Under the pieces are notes generated by a model. That model was not told the DNA's origin and ran no database searches. It saw only the letters and a list, made by a program, of their open reading frames with translations. From Zygnema cylindricum (taxonomy: Eukaryota; Streptophyta; Zygnematophyceae; Zygnematales; Zygnemataceae), in contig JBBHKE010002683.1 of NCBI GenBank assembly GCA_037447655.1, forward strand, positions 475,598-539,597: a DNA stretch of 64,000 bases. The letters run 5' to 3'. Shown here one piece after another: positions 44,936 through 58,274 of the stretch; the stretch's first letter is position 1, and every line of letters begins with the position of its first letter. The position numbers and the translations under genes were made by a program.

Positions 44936-45151
44936 CACTGCCCATCGCTGTTAGTGTTAAACATTTTTCGGGCAGTTAAAGGTGTTCAACTTTATGTGTA
45001 ACCGCTGGATTTCCTTTTTGAGGCAAGCAATCGAAGGGTTAAGGTTTTACCTTTCGATTGTGGTGTCACGGTTAAAATGGGAATCATGCGTTGTGAGAAA
45101 AAGTACTTTAACTGCCTGAAAAATGTTTAACACTTCTAATGATGGGCAGTG
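44936..45151. mobile_element. Small TIR element downstream of U2AF35
   Basis: TA|CACTGCCCATCGCTGTTAG at the left; read inward from the right TA|CACTGCCCATCATTAGAAG. The ends stay complementary for about 50 bases (TGTTAAACATTTTTC.GGCAGTTAAAG). It is 216 bases between TA dinucleotides, about 340 bases past the U2AF35 stop. Confidence 0.8.
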
Positions 45152-45159
45152 TACTGGAG

Positions 45160-46090
45160 TCAAGCCTTGCTTTTGTCTTTTTGAGTCTCCGCAGCGATGC
45201 TTGACATTTTGTTTGGTGAGTTGTCACCCACGACCCATTAATTTAACACTGGTTAACTTAATCGTCGTTGATTCAACAGTCGCATGTCGAAATGATTCTG
45301 TGAAAGCATTGCGGCAGCACTTCTTGCCGATGGAAGAGAGGGAGAGGGAGAGAGAAAGAGAAAGCTGTGTTTTTATCTGTTGTCGTTACTGTTGCAGAAA
45401 GTTGACTAGTCGTGTGCACTGCCAGGTGGACCCCCTTCAGCAACTCAAGAGGTGCCTCTCCTCGACTCCTCCAAAGACAGAGGGGGGGACCTAATTCTCC
45501 TTACCTGCAGGAGGTTCAGAAGGCATAAGACACTAAGAGAAATGAGGCTTTGTGGCAGGATATCCATTTGTGCTATTTCAAGGAAAAGCACCACTTCGCT
45601 TGCAGTTTTTTTGGGACCAGGACAAGAAAATAATTTCTGCAGGGCTCAGAAATTTCTGCAGAAAAATTATAAAATGTTGCAGGTTTTGCAGAAAAAAATA
45701 TAAAAGGTGTGCAGGTGTTTCAGAAAATTGATTTTAATTTTGCATGTTGGAGGAAAAGCCGTGTGCAGGATATATTTTACGGGGCACAGGCAAAGCTATC
45801 TGGAAGTGTTGCTATTTGTCTTTTTGCGCAGGTGCGTTGCAGGGTTTTTAAAAAAAGAAAAGAAAGAAAAAGTATTAACAGGAGACAGGTTTTCTGGATG
45901 AGATCGGCCTAATTTTTTTTTTTCAGTATTGACATATCGTAAAAATTGATAGTAGGTTTCTGCAAAAATTGGATCCAGTGGCAAAATTTCCATTCAATAA
46001 TCTTTGTTTTTTTTGGTTAATTAGAATGCAAAAAAAAATAAAAAATTGGTCACACGTGGACATTAGGTGAGGATGAGACTACAGTTAGAC
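45160..46090. other. Intergenic, no gene seen
   Basis: Contains a short GA microsatellite (45338-45365) and a run of TTTCAGAAAA/GCAGAAA motifs near 45600-45730. No supported coding sequence. Confidence 0.5.
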
Positions 46091-46118
46091 ATCAGGGGAT
46101 GAAAGATGTTGTGCGAGT

Positions 46119-47043
46119 CTCCTATTTCTTATACTTCTTCGTCTTCTTCTTTTTCTCGTTCCTTCTTTTTTTCTCCGCGCTCTTCTTTTTCTTCTTCTCC
46201 TTCTTCTTTTCATCCTCCTCCTCCGATTCCTCCTTCTTCTCCCTCTTTCTCTTCTTTTTCTTCTTCTCCTACTTTTTCCTCCCCTTCTTCTTCTCCTGCC
46301 TCTTCTTTTTCTCCTTCTATCTCTTTTCTTTCTCCTTCTTCTCCTCATTCTCCTTCTTCTCTTCTTTTCCTTCTTCTCGATCTCCTCCTCCTCTACCTTT
46401 TCTGCTTCTCAATCTTCTCCTTTTTCTCCTTCTTCACTTTCTTGTCCTTCTTCTTTTTCTTCTTCTCCTCCTCCTTCTCCTTCTCCTTCTTTTTTTTCTT
46501 CTCCTTCTTTTTCTTCTTTTGCTCCTTTCTCCTTCACTTTCTGTTTTTTCTTCTCCTTATTCTCCTTCTTCTTATCCTTCTGTTCCTACTTCCCCTTCTC
46601 TTTCTTCTCCTTGTTCTCCTACATCTTTTTCTTCTTTTTCTACTTCTCTTTCTCCTTCCTCTCCTTCTCCTTCTTCTCCTTATTCTCCCTCTTCTCCTTC
46701 TTCTCCTTCATCTTTTCTTCTCCTTCTCCTCTTTCTTTCCTTTTCCTTCTTCTTGACATTCTCTTTCTCCGTCTTCTCCTTCTTCTCCTTTTTCTCCTTC
46801 TCTTTCTTCTCTCTTCTTCTCTTTCTCCCTCTCCTTTTTCCTCTCCTTCTTCCTCTTCGTCGTCTTCTTCTTCACCCCTCTTTCTTTTTCTTCTTTCTCC
46901 TCCCTCGACGTTTTTGCCTTATTCTTTTTCTTCCCCTTGTTCTTCTTCTTCTTCTCCTCCTTTTCCTTTCGCCACTTCTCCTTCTCCTTGTCCTCCTTTT
47001 CCTTTTGTTCCTTCTCCTTCTCTTCTCCTTCTTCTCTTTGTCC
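46119..47043. repeat. 925-base polypyrimidine tract (TTC/TCC type)
   Basis: The plus strand is almost wholly C and T, in irregular TTCTCC/TTCTTC units. Long open frames here encode only Ser/Phe/Leu (or Arg/Lys/Glu on the other strand) and are compositional artefacts. Such a tract could form intramolecular triplex DNA. Confidence 0.93.
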
Positions 47044-47180
47044 ATATAATTTTGTTGTGTTCATAATTAGGTGTGGGTAATGATGATACGATTTTGGTGT
47101 CCCTTCAAGCCATTAAATAAAAGAGTCCCAGACACACTTTGCTTTAGGTAACAAGTAACATGTGAAAGTCGCAATTGATA

Positions 47181-47510
47181 TTTTTTTCTTCTCTTTCTCC
47201 TGCTTTTTTTCTTTCTACTCCTTTCTTTTCTTTCTTTTTTCTTCCATTCCTTCTTCTCCTTCTTTTTCCTTTTCTTTCTCCTTTTTCTCCTTCTTCTCCT
47301 TTTTCTTCTCCTTTTCTCCTTTTCTCCTTGTCCTCCTCCTTTACTTCATTCTTCTCCTTCTTCCCCTTCTCTTTATCCTCTTCTTTTTCGTCGCCTTGGT
47401 CTTCTGTTTCTCCTTTTCTTTCTTATCCTTTTTTTTCTTTCTCCTCCCCCTTTTTCTTTTTCGTCTCCGTCTCCTCCTCCTTTACTTTTTCTCCTTCTTC
47501 TCTGTCTCGA
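47181..47510. repeat. Second polypyrimidine tract
   Basis: Same composition as 46119-47043, separated from it by about 135 bases of ordinary sequence. It ends in three tandem copies of a unit TCTCGACGCCGTTATCTAATTC (47506-47575). Confidence 0.9.
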
Positions 47511-47575
47511 CGCCGTTATTTAATTCCTGTCTCTCGACGCTGTTATCTAATTCCCCTCTCGACGCCGTTATCTAA
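47506..47575. repeat. Short tandem repeat after the pyrimidine tract
   Basis: Three copies of CTCGACGCCGTTATYTAATTCC with small changes. No function apparent. Confidence 0.85.
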
Positions 47576-47849
47576 CATTTTTTCTGTTCGTTTGTACGTA
47601 AAATGTGACTGTCTCATTTTGTACACACTATTTAAGAATCCCCCAAATTAGCATTATTGTCGCTAATTAGACCGTACCTATGTTAGTGAAAGGAAATACA
47701 ATTATTTCGGAAAAAAAAATTGATGAGTTGTGTTTGAATGCCCGAGGGTCAGGAAGGAAAACGTAAATATCTGGACATAAACCGACAAACATGAAGTGCA
47801 TTGAAAGTATGAAAATGGCATGCATTGTACTGAGGTAATCATAATTCTT

Positions 47850-48084
47850 TCGTGAGAAATTTTTTCTCATTGGGGACTGAACTTTGGAGGAAAACGACAG
47901 AAAAAACACTTCAATACATGGGCGCATACCCGTACAGCGATATATGATGTACACTGAATTACTAATAACACTAATTCCGCGCCCTGTGCTTGCTAGGTGA
48001 TTTTAGTTAAAGTATTACTCGAACAACGAATAAAAAAATGTCCACGCATGCGCCACACGGGCTAGAAATTCTAAGCACGAGGAG
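47850..48084. repeat. Diverged fragment of the TTAGGGTACGTCC TIR family
   Basis: Contains GGAGGAAAACGACAGAAAAAACACTTCAATACATGGGCGCATACCC, the counterpart of the right ends of elements A and C. It is then followed by TTTTAGTTAAAGTA...CGAAT..AAATG.CCACGCATGCGCC, matching 51025-51090. The order is the same as at 38160-38300. Confidence 0.55.
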
Positions 48085-48767
48085 AGTAAGATTTTATTTC
48101 CAAAATCGTGATGGCAAAACCATTAAAGTACGAAACATGATTGCAACTAAAAAGAGTTGATGACAATGAAAGGTAAAAAACCAAAATCCTAACGGACTAA
48201 AAGCACAACAAAGGTTGCTGAGCAACCTATAAAAGGAATCATGTGTAACAAAAATCAAACAGTACAAACATAACAAAATTTCCCTCAACACTAAAGCTTT
48301 AGACTATGCCACTCTAAAGGTCAAGACTACGAATATCGTCTATATGCGCCGGGGTGGCCCGGGAATAAGTCTCACAATCCTCGACCATCAATCACTACCG
48401 TCCTCTGTCAAATAATAGCGGAATCTTGGAAACGATGAAGGGCGACAAAGATACGTTGCGGTAGAAAGCCGAAATGAGAGTTGGGAAGGGTTGCCAGGTC
48501 TTCTAACTACAAACTTTTTTCGAGCACAGTCACGTTGAAAATTGTCGAAGGACGAGTCCAGGTCCCAAATATCTCTAAAGCAAATGGTGTTAAACTTTCC
48601 GATGGGTCTCGATGCACGTCTCGAGCCGCTACACCAGTATGCCCTGCCGCGCGAGAGGAAACATGGGGTCTTGTAGGGCATGTGAGGACGACGTCGCCCA
48701 ATGTTCTCGTCGCGCCATGTAGGAACACAAGATCCACACGAGGGCCAAGTGTACCCTTTGATTGAGT
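48085..48767 (-). pseudogene. RLE-type LINE copy, minus strand, 5'-truncated
   Basis: Minus strand: endonuclease region LVFLHGATRTLGDVVLTCP...GVAARDV...FALEIFG, C-terminal ...STATYLCRPS, then a 3' UTR with TAGTCTTGACCTTTAGAGTGGCATAGTC. It ends near 48085 with TAATGGTTTTGCCATCACG, the counterpart of the tail hairpin at 50448. It is a diverged sister of the copy at 20597/36336. Its truncated 5' end meets the 5' end of the plus-strand copy at about 48767. Confidence 0.75.
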
Positions 48768-50262
48768 GTACCCTTTCGTTTACTCCACCTTTTGGTTTTC
48801 AAACCCCTTCTCCCTCCGATGGCATTCGAGTGCTTGGTTGCCCCCTTGGTTCTGATACTTTCGTGACCCAATTCCTTCATGATGCTTTACAGATAGATCT
48901 AGCCCAAGTGGACGATCTTCCTCGCCTTCCCGATCCCCAAGTTGCTTTTGCTATGTTAACCAGGTGTTTTCCCCACAGCCCTTCTTATCTTACTCGTACT
49001 TCCCCCCCCCCACTCCGACATTTATCTCCTCTCTCTCGGCTTTTGACGATCGCCTCATGGAAGTCCTCCACACTCTGTTAGGTCGGGGGGCATTTGATCG
49101 TGAGTCTGGGCTATCGGCCCGCATTCATGCATCCCTCCCTGTCTCTACTGGGGGGTTGGGTCTACTATCCACTGGTCGTGTTGCTCCCGCTGCCTATTTG
49201 GGAAGTTGGTGTCTTATTGCCTCCACTGTTGTTTCTCGTTTCTTGGCTGGGGACACCCCCGTTCTAGCTGCTGTTATTCCCCGGGTTTCAGACGGTGTGT
49301 TCGCCTTCCAGCGATCTCTATTGGACGCGTCACGTTCTCTTCCTCCCCATACCCTAGTGGATGTGCCAATTTTCTCCACCCTTGTTACAAAATCTGTTGA
49401 GCGTGTCCAGGAATCGATTTTTGATCGGGTTGTCGCCGCCATTAAATTTGACCTTCTCAAGGCGCTTCCCTCCGATTCTTCGCGTGCCTGTCTTCTCTCT
49501 TGTGGCGGACGTGGTTTTGGGTCTTGGCTTCTCGCTACACCGATTTTGTCCACTCTTCGGTTCTCACCGGCTCAGTTCACCACCGCCCTCCGGTTTCACC
49601 TTGGCCTCCCCCATCCTCCTTTACTTGGCTCTCTTCTTTGTGCATGTGGTTGCGTCTTGGGGGCCGATGATGTCCATTTGCTTCGTTGCTCCTATGGGGG
49701 AGATTTGATCCAAACGCACGACACTATTCACGATGCCGTTGCGACTATCGCTTCAGAAGGGGGCTTTTCTGTGCGTCGGGAAGTTTCTCATGTTATTCCC
49801 AAGCGTCGGATCGATGTTGTTCTGCTTGATGGTGCCCGTCGCATCTTCGGTGATATTGTTTTGGCGAACCCTACTTCAGCTACAGTTGTTGGTCAGGCGG
49901 CTCGACATGTTGGGGTGGCGGCTCGTGATGTCGCTAAGGCGAAGGAGCGTGATTATGCCCACCGGGACCCTATGGATGACTTTATTCCGATGGCGGTCGA
50001 GATCTTTGGTTGTCTGGGTGTTGCAATGGACGAGTTTCTCCGTACTTGCGCTCGACGTGCTTTCGAGCGCCGAGTACCAAGGAGCCCTCCTCCTTCGGTC
50101 CTTACTTATTTTTATCGTCAACGCTTATCTGTGGCTTTACAGCGAGTGCAAGCTTCTACTCTCCTCCGATCGGCTGTTGCGGCTATGGATCGTCGTCGGG
50201 TTCCGAAACTCCCTCAACGTGCTCCCCCGGGATGGGGGGACTTACAGGGTTGCTTTTCATAG
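48768..50262 (+). pseudogene. RLE-type non-LTR retrotransposon ORF, C-terminal half
   Basis: It begins downstream of the RT catalytic core (GIRVLGCPLGSDTFVTQFL ... QVAFAMLTRCFPHSPSYLTR). It shifts frame at a run of ten C bases (about 49005-49014) and reads on to a stop at 50260-50262. The thumb region has TGGLGLLS. A Cys/His finger CACGCVLGADDVHLLRC follows, then HDTIHDAV and RRIDVVLLDGARRIFGDIVL, which fit the CCHC plus PD-(D/E)xK-like endonuclease of R2/NeSL-type LINEs. These elements nick a target and prime reverse transcription on it. No YxDD is present and the copy is 5'-truncated. The exact clade is unresolved. Confidence 0.82.
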
Positions 50263-50495
50263 TTATTTAATTGGGTTGGGGTTGGGGTTGTAGTTCTGGC
50301 TTTGTCAATTGTCGTGCTTTTCATTTTGAGTTTGGGTGCTTTTATTGTTGTTGTCTTCTTTTTGTTTTTGTTGTGCTGTTATTTTATTCCCCTGCTGGTA
50401 CTTTTTCAGTTTTGGCCATGCCACCCCTTTTGTACCCCGGGACTCAGATGGTTTACCATCGTGCTTTTTAATTTATCCTTCTTTCATTTTGATTG
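50263..50495 (+). other. 3' UTR and tail of the plus-strand LINE
   Basis: T- and G-rich leader, then ACTCAGATGGTTTACCATCGTGCTTTTTAA near 50443-50472 containing the inverted repeat GATGGT-TT-ACCATC. The same tail occurs at 58030-58060 (minus strand) and, diverged, at 48090-48125 (minus strand). Confidence 0.75.
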
Positions 50496-50777
50496 AAACG
50501 TGGGGGGAGTATATACGACACCTCGCGCTTGACTATGTATCCTCCTTCACAAACCACAGCGGCGATTGCATCCCGGACCATGTCGTGTGGTGTTGATCGC
50601 TCCCCACTGTGTGAGCAACGAAGCAAATGGACCCCTTAGCTCGTCTATGGGTTGACTAGAAATGAAACGAGGCTTGCCCAAAAGGAAGGGTGCAGCAAGT
50701 CGATGTTGTAGTTAGAATTAAATGCAGACTTCCCTCGACCTATGGGAATAGGGGTTGCAGTTTAAATGCAAAATTCC

Positions 50778-52092
50778 TTAGGGTACGTCCCCATGTATTA
50801 AAGTATCTACTTTTCTCTGTCTTTTTGCCCTAAGATTTAGGTAACTTTGACAAAAACTTTAGCCGTACGATAAAATCATTTTTACCAAAGTAGATTGAAC
50901 GTCAATTCATACTTTGGATGTACGGCGTGTTTGTCGTCATGTGAACGCATTTTGGCGTTTTTCCCCTTTTCGACCCCCGGGCAAGAGAATCCAGCCCAAA
51001 AAAAAACTTCATCCAAAATCACCTCGAGGGGGTGATTTTAGTTCAAGTACCGCCCAAACAGCGAATGAAAAATGACCCAAGCACGCGCCACAAGAGTGGG
51101 AAAATTCTAGGACGAGGGAGAGTCCTCGCTATTTTTCTCCGTGCTCGTCACGCGCATGTACGGAAAAAAATTTGCAGGGGTCTCGAACCTCCACTTTCAT
51201 TCATGGGGTCCTTTGCAAAATTTTGCGCCATCGTCGCCTCTCCCCTCTCCCTCTCACACCATCGCTTTTATCTCACACACTTTTTAGAATGAGACACGAC
51301 AATATTGGTATAAAATGAAAGATCTTTTAAAAATATTATTTTTGACTGGGATTTTTTTTTTTTTTTTTTAAGAAGCCTCGATATATTGTCGATACGATAT
51401 ATCGGCGATATATCGCGATAATTTGAAATTTGATATATCGAAGCGATATATCGAATATCGGGTACCTGAAATTCGATATATATCGAATATCGGCAATGGG
51501 TCCTCGATACCCAACACTAATAATTTTTAAACAATTTGGTTTGTCGCATGTCATTGCGTGACATCGTAGACGTGCAAGCAACCGTTGCTATACAACATGC
51601 CTTTGCTTAAACCTCTCACGTCCGGCCGCCATGACTTCACAGGGACCGCCGTCATGACTTTGCAGACTTTTCACCTTCGCAGATTTTTCAACTTTGCGTG
51701 AAATGACACTGCAACCTCCAGACCCCTACAAAAAAAAAAACGTACAACGTGCATGCGAACAAAAACGAACAGCCCTGTACTTTTTCAGTTGTCAAAAACT
51801 TTTGAAAAATTTTCACACGTGGGAATATATTTTCGTATTTGTGAAAACGGATTTACTTAGCTTAAAACACATTGTAGATGTGTTTTATGATAAGTTTGGA
51901 GATGACGTGACAGTGGGTCGAAAAAACGTAAGACAATAAATTTTCGTACATCCTAAGTTCAAGAATGACGCAAATTGTACTCTACAAATTTGCGATTTTT
52001 TCGTACGGTCGCAACTTAGGCAGTACGACACTAAGTTTGAAAGGAAAACGACAAAAAAAAATCGAACTTAGCCACATGGGGTCGCACCCTAA
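50778..52092. mobile_element. TIR element A (1315 bases)
   Basis: Left end TTAGGGTACGTCCCCATGTA; right end, read inward, TTAGGGTGCGACCCCATGTG. No transposase is visible. The block 51030-51344 is nearly identical to 52645-52959 in element B. Positions 51378-51500 hold an ATATCG palindrome cluster absent from B. Flanking target duplication is not clear. Confidence 0.7.
51378..51500. repeat. CGATATAT palindrome cluster
   Basis: Roughly ten occurrences of GATATATCG and overlapping half-sites in about 120 bases (for example ACGATATATCGGCGATATATCGCG). It lies in an insertion found in element A but not in B. Confidence 0.85.
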
Positions 52093-52410
52093 GGGGCGAC
52101 TATATATCTAACTGAAGTACACGGTAACATCGACAAACATTCAATGTTCAATTCGAAGAATCTGGGAAGGTATAATACTGGACAGTATCGATACAAAGCT
52201 TTCACGGTTTCACTTGTGCACCTTTAAACTTATGTATTCTACAACACATTACACCGCGAATCGCTATTAGCTTAAAGAAATAAATAGAGTTAAAAGAATA
52301 TTTTAACGCTAATTGGGAAATTTCAAAATTTTCAAAAAAATCATTTACTCTAATTTTTTATTAACTCTAATTTGGGTTTTTTTCGTAATGATTGTCCGCG
52401 ATGAAAACTC

Positions 52411-53348
52411 TTAGGGTACGTCCCCATGTATTAAAGTATTGACTTTTCACTATCGTTTTGCCTTAAAATTCAGATAACTTTGAGAAAAACTTCAACCGTA
52501 CGAGAAAATCATTCTTACCACAATATAGTGAACGCCAATTTTATACTTTGAATGTCCGCAACGCATTTTGGCGTTTTCCTCTTTTCGACTCCCAGGCAAG
52601 AGAATCCAACCCATCAAAAAACTTCATCCAAAATTACTCAAGAGGGTGTTTTTAGTTAAAGTACCGCCAAAACAGCGAATGAAAAATGATCCACGCACGC
52701 GCCACAAGAGTGGGAAAATTCTAGGACGAGGGAGAGTCCTCGCTATTTTTCTCCGTGCTCGTCACGCGCATGTACGGAAAAAAATTTGCAGGGGTCTCGA
52801 ACCTCCACTTTCATTCATGGGGTCCTTTGCAAAATTTTGCGCCATCGTCGCCTCTCCCCTCTCCCTCTCACACCATCGCTTTTATCTCACACACTTTTTA
52901 GAATGAGACACGACAATATTGGTATAAAATGAAAGATCTTTTAAAAATATTATTTTTGAAAAAATTTAGGTTTTTTTTTAATGGCAAGTCGAGTGAGAAA
53001 AGTAGAAAAAACGAAATCGGGAAACCATGGCGGAAAGTTCTTGAATCAGAGACGTCGACGTTGTCACAAGTGAGCATGACGTCACAATGTCACCAAACCC
53101 TAAACATCTACAATTTCACAAAAATTTAAACGTCTACCACTGTTGCTGTTTTTGTTGGCGTCACTAATCGTCGGAAGTTTCGTTGTCGGCTTCAATCGTC
53201 ACAAGTTGTACCTACGTCTACAACCGTCACATTTCAAAGTTCCGATTTCATTTTCGCACATTGGGACGCTCTTCAAAGTAGTACGGAGAATCTTTACTAC
53301 AGTCCAAATACTTTATCAAAGTACCGATTACATGGGGACGTACCATTA
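52411..53348. mobile_element. TIR element B (938 bases)
   Basis: Left end TTAGGGTACGTCCCCATGTA, identical to A over 20 bases; right end, read inward, TAATGGTACGTCCCCATGTA. The interior is shared with A over about 540 bases, then differs. Non-coding, so presumably moved by a transposase supplied elsewhere. Confidence 0.7.
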
Positions 53349-53833
53349 GAACTATGAGAATTGGGATAACCTGCACTGATACTTTGTTACGCTACACGAC
53401 AACCAAGGACAACAGGTGTAAAGGCATCAGATAGAATATAGTATTTATGCATAATCGTAATGTTTCGTGCGCACTTTTTTTTGGACATACGAATGGAACT
53501 GCTGAAAGGACAGTGGAAGCATGCACAGCCACCCTTTGCTCGTTTGCAAACTCGAAAAAATAAAAAACAAAACTGTTTTAAAGACAAATTAAACAGGTTT
53601 TTCCGATACAATTTCTTTCTCTGTCCAGAAACCTTTTTCTTCACGCGTCCTTTTTCGTTCATCTTCTTTCATTTGATTTTTTTTTTATTTTTTTTTTAAT
53701 ACTTTCACAACTGTAGAAACCGAATTTTTCAAATTTCAATTTAAAAAAGCTAAGACCGTGAGAAGGCCAGAATATAAAAAATAAATTGTCTCTTTCTTTA
53801 TTTTTTCTGCTCGTTCTTGTGCGTTTGGTAACT
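53349..53833. promoter_or_regulatory. Upstream region of the UCHL3-type gene
   Basis: No other gene seen. It ends in a T-rich stretch and CTCTTTC-rich leader before the ATG at 53834. Any promoter and 5' UTR should lie here, but no motif decides the start site. Confidence 0.4.
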
Positions 53834-56327
<2,494 letters not shown>

Positions 56328-57836
56328 GTGAGTTTGCAAACTTGGGCAATAAACTTGGGCAATAGTACTGAAAGTTTTAGATTGAAGGAGTTTTTAAAGT
56401 TTCAAAAGCTAATAATACCCAGCATCTCAATTTGCATCAAATTGTAAGCTCAAATTTCAGGAGCCAACAACATCGAGAAATACTGATTGAGTGAATTTGC
56501 AAACTTTTAAAGTTAGGAGTTTACAAACTTCAGTTTCAAAAAGATGGAGTTAATCACAACAGTACCTACCAATTAATATGTACTCGTAAAATATGATGTT
56601 TTGATCTCAAAATGATTTGTCCACCGGAAAAAATGGGTATCACCAACTAGAGTAGGCCACTCTATTGGTTGAAATGAGTAAGTATGGTCCACTTTAATAT
56701 TTTCTGAATGTGTTCTTTTCAAGTTTCCTGGGTTTTTTACACGGGCTTAATTTGAATATCCGTTGATGACTTTAAGTTGGTCTGTGTTTGGCATCTACAC
56801 TTTTAGCTTTTCGTACGGTTTTTTTTTTTTTTGGGGGTTTTTTATTTTTTAGTTTTTTTTTTCAGGCGACATGGGAGTTTAAAGGCTAGTCTTGTTAATT
56901 GGACCCTTTGGGAGAGTAAATGCTCGGTGTCATATATTTCTATCTTACAACTACACCGTGTATCGCTATTAGTGTTAATGTTTTTTTCGCCACTTTTAAC
57001 ATCTTTTCTCCGTACACAGTTGTCGGATTGTGGATCTGACGGTTGCATTTAGAGGCAAGATTCTCACCTTCCAATTGGCAGTCTCCATGCGAAAATAGGA
57101 AAAGTGTGTATGGATAAAAGATGTTTTAAGTGGCGAAATAATTATTAACACTAATAGCGATTCACAGTGTAGTTGAGTGGAAGCATCCCATTGTCCATCA
57201 GTCAACTCACCTCCCTCTTTTTATTGTAAGACATATGACACTATGGTTATGTTCCCTATCAAAAGTGTGCTCCAAGTTTTTTTTGATGGCGTATACCAAG
57301 ATGTTTGCTCGAGTTCCTCTTTTGAGTTTTTTTTGGGTCGTCCCTTTTTCTAATGGATTAAAATAACGTTACCAAAGAAGAATAAAAATTGGAATAAGAC
57401 TTAATCATAAACAAGGGAGGGGAAACCATTTGATACATGGAAATTATTGGGAAAAATTGCCAAAATGAAAAAGACTAAACTTATCATCAACCAATATGTT
57501 GAATCACGACATTTGGACCCAGTTTTAACATATGGAAATTGTTGTGGTATTTCTCAAAAATATGTGCGTTATTCATAATCAAGGAGTTTCTAAAAATTAC
57601 GAATACCGTAAAAGGTAATCTTAACTTAATTCAATTTTGTTATTTGGTTAAAATAAGAGAGCAGTCAAGTTTTAGTGCTAACCTTCAATATTATGGATCA
57701 TTGGACAAGTGGCATATTTCACAACACCACGTATCACGATTAATGTCAACGTTTCTTTTGTCACGCAAAATATATTTTTTAATTGCATTGGTGTTAAATT
57801 ATTAACCCGTCGAAAGTTAAGGATTTTGCCTTCCGG
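56328..57836. other. Intron or intergenic sequence after UCH exon 4
   Basis: No coding exon recognised; in particular no segment encoding the UCH histidine region. It contains repeated GAGTTTGCAAACTT-like motifs (56330-56530) and a MITE (56954-57169). Confidence 0.5.
56954..57169. mobile_element. Small TIR element (MITE)
   Basis: TA|CACCGTGTATCGCTATTAG at the left and, read inward from the right, TA|CACTGTGAATCGCTATTAG. It is 216 bases between TA dinucleotides (56952-56953, 57170-57171). The complementarity extends to CAACTA outside the TA. Confidence 0.82.
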
Positions 57837-58019
57837 TAGGTTTGTCATTATTATCGTTATTGATAACGTTATTGTTATCATTATGATTATGTTATTATCG
57901 TTGTTAATATTATTGTTGTTATTATTGTCGTTACCTTTGTTGTTCTATTATTTTTGTTATTGTTATTGTTATTATTATTATTATTATTCCTGTAGTTATT
58001 ATTGTTGCTATTTTTGTCA
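57837..58019. repeat. TTATTG/TTATTA microsatellite
   Basis: Imperfect TTR repeats abutting the 3' end of a minus-strand LINE tail (58020-58260). A second such block (58275-58600) lies on the other side. Confidence 0.9.
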
Positions 58020-58260
58020 TAAATCACCAACTTTATTAAAAAGCGCGATGGTAAACCATCTGAGTCCATGGGAACAAAAAAGGGCAATAATGCTAAAACT
58101 GAAAAACTACATGTGGACCAAAAGAGATAAGCAAGGCAAAAGCAACGAACACATAGAAAAAGGACAAGTAAAAGAAAGACAGCCAAAGAAGTAGCAAACA
58201 CCTATGGAAAGACCCAATAGAGTGCGAAAACCAAAATAACCCAACCGAACCCCAACATGA
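58020..58260 (-). mobile_element. LINE 3' tail, 5'-truncated copy
   Basis: Minus strand reads from a GGGGTTCGGTTGGGTTATTTTGG start (compare 50268-50290) to GACTCAGATGGTTTACCATCGCGCTTTTTAATAAA. It is therefore a severely 5'-truncated insertion of the LINE at 48768-50495, followed by A-rich microsatellite. Confidence 0.8.
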
Positions 58261-58274
58261 CTAAAAATCTACGA

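Noticed and set aside
46099-47066. Long open frames (up to 316 codons) on both strands
   Set aside because: They lie in pure pyrimidine/purine DNA and encode only Ser/Phe/Leu or Arg/Lys/Glu; several frames are open at once, so this is composition, not a gene.
48085-50495. Twin-priming inversion of a single LINE
   Set aside because: Both halves contain the endonuclease and 3' end, and they differ in sequence, so they cannot come from one inverted insertion.
50778-50797. TTAGGG at the ends of elements A and B as telomeric repeat
   Set aside because: It occurs once per end and is not tandem; it is part of a terminal inverted repeat.
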